Source: an uncultured Bacteroidota bacterium (GTDB lineage Bacteria > Bacteroidota > Bacteroidia > B-17B0 > Aurantibacillaceae). From it: a stretch of 5,618 nt of DNA. The DNA is taken from positions 1-5,618 of the forward strand of contig CAIXZI010000583.1 in NCBI GenBank assembly GCA_903923915.1, written 5' to 3'. Of this stretch, positions 1-5,618 are shown piece by piece; within the stretch, counting starts at the first letter, position 1; the number at the start of each line of letters is the position of its first letter. The position numbers and the translations under genes are program-made. The notes beneath the pieces were generated by a model that searched no databases, was not told the origin of the DNA, and saw only the letters and a program-made list of their open reading frames with translations.

Positions 1-447
1 AAAGAAAAGTACAAACAAATACCAAAAATCTTTTAAAAAGAGTGGGAGTAGGGCGCTTGTATCATTTTTCTGAAAAAAGAAACTAAATGTTTCGGCTGTG
101 CTGCGCCTTAAGGTGTATGGAAAATAAGCCATATCAACCATATTAAGGGCCAATGCAGTCAGATTGGTACTAATAAAAATAATTTTAAGTATTGCTCTGA
201 ATTTTTTAGACTGAAAAAATGAAATAGGAAATGCAATCAGGAAGATGAAAAGTGCGTTAACAACGGTGGCTGTTATGATATCAAAGCGTAAACCATAAAA
301 CAAGGAAGCTGCTATATCTAAACCATTAATACCCGTAAAACTATTTTTATTAAGCAGAAAGAATAGAATGCGTGCAAAGCTTAAAACAACCAGTGCAAGC
401 AGATAAATTGCCAGTAAAAAATAAATTCGTTTTAAATATTGTTTCAT
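1..447 (-). CDS. LTA synthase-like sulfatase-family membrane protein, N-terminal part (runs off window)
   Basis: An open frame begins with ATG at 447 and continues without a stop to base 1, giving 149 codons of a longer protein. I see hydrophobic stretches at about residues 8-32, 57-78, 86-104 and one starting near 132, so this is a multi-pass inner-membrane region. Features include FARILFFLLN (24-33), a YGLRFDI segment (51-57) and NMVDMAYFPYTLRRST (102-117). This pattern matches my recollection of the N-terminal membrane part of Bacteroidota LTA-synthase-like proteins, whose extracytoplasmic sulfatase/alkaline-phosphatase-fold domain follows. That catalytic domain would lie outside the window, so substrate and activity are unknown. 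Bacteroidota do not make classical lipoteichoic acid, so phosphoethanolamine or phosphoglycerol transfer, or sulfatase activity, are alternatives. ATG 447 was preferred over upstream in-frame TTG and GTG codons (456, 453). No Shine-Dalgarno-like sequence is seen. The gene starts 22 bases after nnr on the same strand, suggesting co-transcription. Confidence 0.75.
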   Translation of the reverse strand, partial: MKQYLKRIYFLLAIYLLALVVLSFARILFFLLNKNSFTGINGLDIAASLFYGLRFDIITATVVNALFIFLIAFPISFFQSKKFRAILKIIFISTNLTALALNMVDMAYFPYTLRRSTAETFSFFFQKNDTSALLPLFLKDFWYLFVLFF

Positions 448-469
448 GTACACCAAGCAGGCTACAAAC

Positions 470-2008
470 TTAATTAAAGTTTATTTCTTTTAACATGTCA
501 ATTAAATCGCTGGCCAGCATACTTTCCGGATTGTTGTTTTTCACAAAATTATCAGCAGCTAAACCATGTAAGTAAACCGCTATTATGACCGCTTCTTCTT
601 CAGAATACCCTTTGGCTAAAAAGGCCAAAATAATGCCGGTTAATACGTCTCCGCTTCCGCCTTTGGCAAGAGCCGCATTACCACTTGAATTAAAAAATAC
701 CTGCTGATTAGGTAATACAACCGCTGTATGAGCGCCTTTTAAAACCACAATTACATTATGCTTTAAGGTAAATTCTTTACAGGTTTGCAATCTATCAAAG
801 GCAGAAGTATGCGTGCCGGTTAATCTATCAAACTCTTTAGGGTGGGGTGTAAGTATAGTATTTGCGGGTAAAAACGAAATCCAGGTTTTATTTTCTGATA
901 AGATGTTAAGCGCATCGGCATCTAATACCAATGGATTTGAAGCTTGTTGTATAAGTAACTTTAAAGCTTGTGCGGTTTCTTTTTCACGTCCAATGCCGGG
1001 GCCAATTCCAATAGCAGCGTAATTACCTAAATCTGGACAAGCAGACAAGTAATTATCACTAGCATCGGTAATAACCATAACTTCGGGTAAAGCGGTTTGC
1101 ATAGGTATATATCCGCAAGCAGGAATGTAAGCACTTACTAAACCTGCACCTGAACGAAGACAAGCCTTGGCAGAGAGAATAGCTGCACCCATTTTTCCTT
1201 TAGAACCGGCTAACAAAAGTGCGTGCCCAAATGTACCTTTGTTGGCATATTTAGCTCGTGGAACCAATAAATGACTAACCTCGTAAGCTGTTACAAAGTA
1301 ATAATTGCTAGGTATAGATTCTATAAAATGTTCATCTAAACCAATATCTAAAACCTCAAAATTGCCTACATAATCGTAAAAATCGACAAACAAAAAAGTG
1401 AGTTTTGGGCGCTGAAACGTAAGTGTTCGGTTGGCGCGAATAATGCTTTTATGATTTGGTTTTTCATCACAAAACAAACCACTTGGCACATCAATAGAAA
1501 TTACAAATTGATGTAATTGGTTTATATGTTCAATAACATCAGCCAATAAACCTTCTACTTTTTTATTAATGCCTGTGCCTAATAAAGAATCTATAACTAT
1601 ATGATTTTTATTTGTTTGTATGTCGTCAATTAAACTTTTTATTTGAGTTAAATAGTTAATGAAATGAATGGTAACCAGGTTTTGTTTTTGTAGCCTTTTT
1701 AGGTTGGCGGTAAAATCGGCACTTTCTTTTTCGGTGTAATTGATGATAAAAACCTGCACTTTTCGATGCATAGTAGCCAGTATTCTGGCAATAGCTAATC
1801 CATCTCCGCCATTATTACCTTTACCACAAAAAACAGAAAAACCTTTACCACAAAAAACAGAAAACTCAGTAAAAGGGGTGCTTTGCCTGCAAATGCTTTC
1901 TACACAGGCTCTAGCAGCGCGTTCCATTAAGTTAATAGAAGTAATAGGCTCGTTTTGAATGCTGTATTTATCAACTTCTTTGGTTTGTTGGGCAGATATA
2001 ATTTTCAT
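470..2008 (-). CDS. nnr: Bifunctional NAD(P)HX epimerase / ADP-dependent NAD(P)HX dehydratase
   Basis: This cytosolic metabolite-repair enzyme epimerises the damaged hydrate NAD(P)HX and dehydrates its S form back to NAD(P)H using ADP. The 512 residues match the usual size of the two-domain fusion (about 500-515). The N-terminal YjeF_N epimerase domain (about 1-235) shows the CGKGNNGGDG loop (61-70), DSLLGTG (140-146) and ISIDVPSGL (170-178). The C-terminal YjeF_C/ribokinase-like dehydratase domain (about 245-512) shows LLLAGSKGKMGAA (264-276), LRSGAGL (284-290), GPGIG (336-340), LDADALNIL (362-370), LTPHPKEFDRL (386-396), VLKGAHTAV (422-430) and KGGSGDVLTG (449-458), with the expected catalytic Asp at 454. 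The start is the ATG at 2008, leading into MKIISAQQTKEVD, typical of the family. The oddity is FSVFCGKG occurring twice in tandem (49-56 and 57-64), caused by a perfect DNA repeat, so the protein has eight extra residues before NNGGDG. The dehydratase domain looks intact. Effect on the epimerase is unknown. Confidence 0.96.
   Translation of the reverse strand: MKIISAQQTKEVDKYSIQNEPITSINLMERAARACVESICRQSTPFTEFSVFCGKGFSVFCGKGNNGGDGLAIARILATMHRKVQVFIINYTEKESADFTANLKRLQKQNLVTIHFINYLTQIKSLIDDIQTNKNHIVIDSLLGTGINKKVEGLLADVIEHINQLHQFVISIDVPSGLFCDEKPNHKSIIRANRTLTFQRPKLTFLFVDFYDYVGNFEVLDIGLDEHFIESIPSNYYFVTAYEVSHLLVPRAKYANKGTFGHALLLAGSKGKMGAAILSAKACLRSGAGLVSAYIPACGYIPMQTALPEVMVITDASDNYLSACPDLGNYAAIGIGPGIGREKETAQALKLLIQQASNPLVLDADALNILSENKTWISFLPANTILTPHPKEFDRLTGTHTSAFDRLQTCKEFTLKHNVIVVLKGAHTAVVLPNQQVFFNSSGNAALAKGGSGDVLTGIILAFLAKGYSEEEAVIIAVYLHGLAADNFVKNNNPESMLASDLIDMLKEINFN
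1817..1864. repeat. Perfect 24-bp tandem duplication (two copies) inside nnr
   Basis: Bases 1817-1840 and 1841-1864 are identical at all 24 positions. Identity stops at the next base on either side (1816 versus 1840, and 1841 versus 1865). The unit is a multiple of three, so the reading frame is kept and eight residues (FSVFCGKG) are repeated in Nnr. Identity at synonymous positions points to a recent duplication, or to an assembly or sequencing artefact. Confidence 0.95.
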
Positions 2009-2110
2009 GCTTCTAAATTACACGTTTTGTAGCATATGACTTATATTTTATCCAACCGTTAAAATAAATTCAGTTTTCATTTCTTTGGTTAACTTAGCTA
2101 AAATTTAAAA
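2009..2110. promoter_or_regulatory. Divergent intergenic region, presumed promoters for nnr and the T9SS protein gene
   Basis: This 102-base, A/T-rich spacer separates two divergently transcribed genes, so it should hold a promoter for each. Only degenerate matches to the Bacteroidota -7 element (TAnnTTTG) are visible. TAACTTAG at 2090-2097 on the plus strand and TAATTTAG at 2020-2013 on the minus strand each differ from the consensus at one specified position, but neither has a convincing TTTG/TTG -33 box at the right distance. The leader before the ATG at 2111 is A-rich (AAATTTAAAA) without a Shine-Dalgarno motif, as is usual in this phylum. Promoter function is inferred from gene layout, and exact sites are not established. 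Confidence 0.4.
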
Positions 2111-2164
2111 ATGAAAAAAATATTATTCTTTATTGCTTTACTGTTAAGTATTTTGGTAAATGCG
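2111..2164 (+). other. Sec signal peptide of the T9SS protein
   Basis: Residues 1-18 have a basic start (MKK), a hydrophobic core (ILFFIALLLSILV) and an AXA-like end (VNA). Likely cleavage is between A18 and Q19, leaving an N-terminal Gln, which is common in exported Bacteroidota proteins. The exact cleavage site is predicted by eye. Confidence 0.9.
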
Positions 2165-5100
2165 CAAGATAGCTGGCAACAAGATATAAGCCACGGTTTT
2201 AACTTTGGCAAAGTTGAGTTTACAGATATTAAGGTTTTTAACCACAATCTTTATTTTGTAGGAGATAGTAGTAAAACTAAAATTGCTCTATACTCAACTT
2301 TAAATGGAGATACCTTAAGTGCTATAGAAGAAACAGGCTTATATACTGTTTTACAAGGTGGCAAAGAAAATGGTATTTCAAGTATTGTAGCCGATAATAA
2401 TTATTTATTTATGGGCTCTGCCGTAAAAAATTATAGTTCGGCTGTTAACCCAACGCCACAGATTTATAGATATGATAAAAATCAATATGTAAAATATGGT
2501 ACAATAGATTATAGTACTTTGCCAAATGATAATGCAGTTGATACGGGAAGCAACCCTAATATCAACATTTGTAATATGGCATTATATTCGCCAACCGGTA
2601 GTAATGATAGCATTTATACGTTTTTTAACCCGGGTTATGGTAAATATGGCTATGCTTCCATTTCTGTTTGGAAAGCACCTGCAACCCTTTCAAATAGCGT
2701 AACGCCAACGTGGGCAAATTCCACCAATTTTTCTTTAGCCTCGGGCATAAACTCTGTTTTTGATGTGGCTGTATGGAATAAACATATGTATATAGCAGTT
2801 AATACGGCCGATTCGGGTGGTGCTATTTTACGCACAGGCGATGGTGTTAATTGGGATACTGTTTTAACAGCAGCATCTTTAAAATCAAAAATTGGACTTA
2901 ATTATGCTTATGCAAATTTTACAGCTTTAGAATTATATAAAGGAAAATTAGTAGCTGCTTTATCAGGAAATAATGGTAATAATGGATTTTTTCTTTGGGC
3001 TACAACAGATAGTGTTGCAGCCACTCCAACACAAACATGGACTCATTTAACGGATAGTTCGTATTCAAACTTCTTTAATAATTATGGGGTTAATGGTTTT
3101 AATGATTTGCAAACAGCTAATGGTCGTTTATGGATGCAGGTTAATAATGGCAATGGAGAACCTCAGGTTTGTTATTACTATGAAAACGCAGGAAAAGATA
3201 GTGTTTTCAACTCGTCCTATAATACAGGTTTACAAAGCTATTCAAATACTGGGTCTTCTTTTAAAATGGCATATTTTAAAAACAACATCTATTCTTCAGG
3301 TACAGGTATGGCAGGTGGTCAGGGGGCTAAGTTTATAAATAACAATAATTCACCTAAAGGTCCTCCAATTCTTAACACAGGTATTACGTGGCACTTTAAT
3401 ATGCTTAAGCCTGCACCTGTGAGCTTTATTTCTTCAGCTATTAATTGTTCTGGTCATTATATAAATTTGGTTAATACATCACCTAATTCAGATTATGCCG
3501 AATGGTTTTGGGGAGATACAATAATTGCGGCTGGGCAAAAAGCAAATAACCCTTCTTTTTATGCCAATTATGCTGGTATAGATACTTTAAAAATGGTTGC
3601 TTATAATGGTAGCAATAATACCAGTCAGTTTGTAGATTCTGTTAAACAAGTAATAACAATTCTTCAAAGTCCTATTGTAGATAGTATTCATGCCAAGTAT
3701 AAATATGTTTGCCAAGGGCAGCCAGATACTATAACTGCTTATATTAGAACAGGAACAGGACCTTTTACGTATCAATGGAATGATCAATATCATGCAGGAG
3801 TTAGTTTTACAAGCGCAAGCAACACGGGTACTTCTGTAATTACACCCACTTTTGCTACTGTTTTGCCAGATACTAATGCCTTCGGAAATTATATGTATTT
3901 GGTTTTATCGGCAATTACAGATGCAAACCAATGTAGTAGCGCAGGAGGAGGATTTGCAGAAATTCATGTTCGTCCGGCTGATGGTTTAACCGGTTTAATA
4001 ACTACTAACATAAGTATTACTGATACTGTAAAAGCAGGTACCGTTTATTTATTTGAAAGAAAAAGCAGCCATGTAGGTGTTTTAGATACAACGGCTTCTT
4101 TTAAACTTGACTCTACAGGTACTTATACGTTTCCATCACTTTATTATGGGGCCTATATTTTAAAAGCGGTACCTGCCCCAAGTTATACAAATGCTGTTGG
4201 TACATATTATACGGTTAATTCAAATTCAAATGCTTACCAGTGGTATTTAGCCGATACCATTAAACACTTTACTTGTTTGGGATCAACAGACACAACAAAT
4301 GTGCACGTTATTACCATTCCAACACCAACTGTATCAGCATCAGCACATGGTATCATATCAGGTACCATTACCTCGCATGTTGGTTACGGACAAAGATTGG
4401 CTTACGGTGGGCATAATAGCGTAATGGGTGCACCTTTAAAAGGAATTGATGTTAAATTAGGCAGAAACCCTGGAGGTGGCTGTGCAGCACGTACATCAAC
4501 AGGCAATGATGGGTCTTATCAGTTTACGGGTGTAGATACGGGTAGTTACCATATTTATGTAGATATACCAAACTATGGTATGGATAGTGTAAGAGCAGTA
4601 ACAATAGTTGTAGGAGATACAGTAAGTATTAACAACAACTATTATGTAGATTCTACCATGATACGTGTGTTACCAACCAGCGTTTTAACAGCTAGTGTTT
4701 GTATTGGAGATAGCTTACAGATAGGTTCTCACTTTCATAAACTAGCCGGAGTATATTATGATACGCTTCAAACCCCTATGTTAACTGATAGCTTGGTTAT
4801 AACACATTTATCATTAAATGCCTTACCATCAGTATCTATAACAACCAGCAACAACACTGTTTGTGCAGGTAGTGTAGTAACCTTAACGGCCAGCGGAACG
4901 GCTACTTCTTATATATGGAATACCAATGAAATGACGGCTTCTATTGCTTCATCGCCCACTATAACATCAACTTACACGGTTACCGGAACGGATGCAAACA
5001 ATTGTTCAACCAAGCAAACGGTGCAAATTATTGTAAATCAATTACCTGATAAAAGTGTTACTGCAACTTTGGGTAATTACACACTTACAGCTAACGCATC

Positions 5101-5527
5101 GCCTGCAACATACCAATGGATAAATTGTAGCCATAATGATATGCCTATAAATGGAGCTACTGGGCAAAGTTATTACAGCGTTATTGCCAGTTCAGATTCG
5201 AGTTATGCAGTAATTATTACTCAAAATAATTGTGTAGATACCAGTAATTGTTTTACTGTATTTAGTATTGGAGTAGAGTCATTTACTTCTTCAACCAAAA
5301 TAAGTATCTATCCAAATCCTACTAATGGTATTTTTAGTGTAGCAATTGGTGTAACCGAAAAACAAATCCTGCAAATGTTTGATGTTACGGGTAAATTAGT
5401 GCTTAGTCAGGTTATACAAAATGGCAAAACAATTATTGATGCAAGTAATTTAAATGATGGCATTTATAACATACATATTAACCAAAATGGCTCTGTAATT
5501 AATAAGCATATTGTTATTACCAGGTAA
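2111..5527 (+). CDS. Large secreted mosaic protein with T9SS type A sorting domain
   Basis: This 1138-residue protein is exported by Sec and then predicted to cross the outer membrane by the type IX (Por) system. Visible order: signal peptide (1-18); a region with seven degenerate repeats ending in hydrophobic/aromatic pairs (about 37-410), read as a probable beta-propeller; a PKD-like module (about 437-518) containing AEWFWGD; an Ig-like module (about 520-620) with CQGQPDT and FTYQWND; two carboxypeptidase-regulatory/SdrD-B-like modules (about 625-700 and 747-846; the second has GIISGTIT, GNDGSYQFTGVDTGSYHIYV); a CIGDSLQIG module (about 860-903); an Ig-like module (about 905-977); a YQWINC...NNCVDTSNC module (about 980-1052); and the sorting domain (about 1062-1138). 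No catalytic motif is recognised, so adhesion, glycan binding or another structural surface role is inference only. The ATG at 2111 is chosen because it begins the signal peptide. The gene looks monocistronic: divergent from nnr and followed by a terminator. Confidence 0.93.
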   Translation: MKKILFFIALLLSILVNAQDSWQQDISHGFNFGKVEFTDIKVFNHNLYFVGDSSKTKIALYSTLNGDTLSAIEETGLYTVLQGGKENGISSIVADNNYLFMGSAVKNYSSAVNPTPQIYRYDKNQYVKYGTIDYSTLPNDNAVDTGSNPNINICNMALYSPTGSNDSIYTFFNPGYGKYGYASISVWKAPATLSNSVTPTWANSTNFSLASGINSVFDVAVWNKHMYIAVNTADSGGAILRTGDGVNWDTVLTAASLKSKIGLNYAYANFTALELYKGKLVAALSGNNGNNGFFLWATTDSVAATPTQTWTHLTDSSYSNFFNNYGVNGFNDLQTANGRLWMQVNNGNGEPQVCYYYENAGKDSVFNSSYNTGLQSYSNTGSSFKMAYFKNNIYSSGTGMAGGQGAKFINNNNSPKGPPILNTGITWHFNMLKPAPVSFISSAINCSGHYINLVNTSPNSDYAEWFWGDTIIAAGQKANNPSFYANYAGIDTLKMVAYNGSNNTSQFVDSVKQVITILQSPIVDSIHAKYKYVCQGQPDTITAYIRTGTGPFTYQWNDQYHAGVSFTSASNTGTSVITPTFATVLPDTNAFGNYMYLVLSAITDANQCSSAGGGFAEIHVRPADGLTGLITTNISITDTVKAGTVYLFERKSSHVGVLDTTASFKLDSTGTYTFPSLYYGAYILKAVPAPSYTNAVGTYYTVNSNSNAYQWYLADTIKHFTCLGSTDTTNVHVITIPTPTVSASAHGIISGTITSHVGYGQRLAYGGHNSVMGAPLKGIDVKLGRNPGGGCAARTSTGNDGSYQFTGVDTGSYHIYVDIPNYGMDSVRAVTIVVGDTVSINNNYYVDSTMIRVLPTSVLTASVCIGDSLQIGSHFHKLAGVYYDTLQTPMLTDSLVITHLSLNALPSVSITTSNNTVCAGSVVTLTASGTATSYIWNTNEMTASIASSPTITSTYTVTGTDANNCSTKQTVQIIVNQLPDKSVTATLGNYTLTANASPATYQWINCSHNDMPINGATGQSYYSVIASSDSSYAVIITQNNCVDTSNCFTVFSIGVESFTSSTKISIYPNPTNGIFSVAIGVTEKQILQMFDVTGKLVLSQVIQNGKTIIDASNLNDGIYNIHINQNGSVINKHIVITR
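2219..3340 (+). other. Probable beta-propeller region (about residues 37-410), seven degenerate repeats
   Basis: Seven segments share a pattern of a hydrophobic strand, a short polar turn, a hydrophobic/aromatic pair and then a Gly/Asn-rich stretch. The pairs fall at residues 47/48 (LY), 99/100 (LF), 158/159 (LY), 226/227 (MY), 280/281 (LV), 340/341 (LW) and 393/394 (IY), spaced 52-68 residues apart. The fourth segment ends in ILRTGDGVNWDTV, close to the 'DG.W' phrasing of BNR/sialidase-like blades. The spacing suits blades of a six- or seven-bladed propeller. The fold is inferred from this pattern alone, and I recognise no named family. Confidence 0.5.
5294..5524 (+). other. T9SS type A C-terminal sorting domain
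   Basis: Residues about 1062-1138 show the standard signature: ISIYPNPTNGIFSV (1064-1077), a short beta segment with MFDVTGKLVLSQ (1089-1100), SNLNDGIYNIHI (1112-1123) and a basic C-terminal strand ending NKHIVITR. In this family the domain directs passage through the outer-membrane T9SS translocon and is usually cleaved, with attachment to A-type lipopolysaccharide or release. Confidence 0.95.
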
Positions 5528-5548
5528 TTCCCTCACTCATAACATGTT

Positions 5549-5586
5549 AAAATAAAGCTAGTTAACCACTGGCTTTATTTTTTTTT
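5549..5586 (+). terminator. Rho-independent terminator of the T9SS protein gene
   Basis: Bases 5549-5562 can pair with 5568-5581, giving a 14-bp stem with one G-T wobble (5559/5571) and a 5-base loop. A run of nine T residues (5578-5586) overlaps the descending arm and follows it. It begins 21 bases after the stop codon. On the opposite strand the hairpin is followed only by a short T run, so a bidirectional role is possible but weak. Confidence 0.88.
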
Positions 5587-5618
5587 CTCTCGTACTGAAA
5601 TGAGTTGATACATAAATC

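Noticed and set aside
813..1022. Plus-strand open frame of 69 codons
   Set aside because: It lies wholly inside nnr on the opposite strand, and its translation shows no family pattern.
1740..1958. Plus-strand open frame of 72 codons containing a repeated PLPQKTE
   Set aside because: It is antisense to nnr. The repeat is only the 24-bp duplication read on the other strand.
2081..2088. TTTG at 2084-2087 as a possible -33 promoter box for the large gene
   Set aside because: A -7 element at the normal spacing would fall on or past the start codon at 2111, so it cannot serve this gene.
2650..2835. Minus-strand open frame of 61 codons
   Set aside because: It is antisense within the large secreted-protein gene and has no recognisable features.
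3084..3338. Plus-strand open frame of 84 codons in another frame
   Set aside because: It overlaps the propeller-like region of the large gene, which has strong coding evidence throughout.
3587..3793. Minus-strand open frame of 68 codons
   Set aside because: It is antisense within the large gene. The hydrophobic look of its translation comes from AT-rich sequence.
5541..5548. 8-bp palindrome AACATGTT downstream of the large gene
   Set aside because: It is short, AT-rich and unrepeated in the window, so chance is sufficient. The neighbouring terminator explains the local structure.
5587..5618. Right-hand end of the window
   Set aside because: These 32 bases are too few to assign, and no start codon or motif is supported.

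Overview
The window is AT-rich bacterial DNA that looks like Bacteroidota. The evidence is a Por/type IX secretion (T9SS) sorting domain at the end of a large exported protein, Bacteroidota-type Ig-like and 'CxGDSxxxG' modules in that protein, A/T-rich rather than Shine-Dalgarno-like leaders, and an NAD(P)HX repair enzyme whose N-terminus is of the style common in this phylum. I cannot place it below phylum.

Layout: two genes lie on the minus strand and point left. At the left edge (1-447) is the first 149 codons of a multi-pass membrane protein that resembles the N-terminal membrane part of LTA-synthase-like sulfatase/phosphotransferase proteins. It runs off the window. Twenty-two bases upstream of it is a complete bifunctional nnr gene (470-2008), and the two probably share a transcript. 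A 102-base divergent spacer (2009-2110) separates nnr from one large plus-strand gene (2111-5527). That gene encodes a 1138-residue secreted, surface-anchored or released T9SS cargo protein. It is followed by a clear Rho-independent terminator (5549-5586). The last 32 bases hold nothing recognisable.

Functionally, nnr is metabolite-repair housekeeping and the large gene is an exported mosaic: signal peptide, a probable beta-propeller, PKD/Ig-like modules, two carboxypeptidase-regulatory/SdrD-B-like modules and a T9SS type A sorting domain. They are divergent and nothing suggests a shared pathway.

The most striking item is a perfect 24-bp tandem duplication inside nnr. It repeats eight residues directly before the NNGGDG motif of the epimerase active site without breaking the frame. 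I found no CRISPR array, RNA gene, insertion sequence or clearly new multi-gene system.
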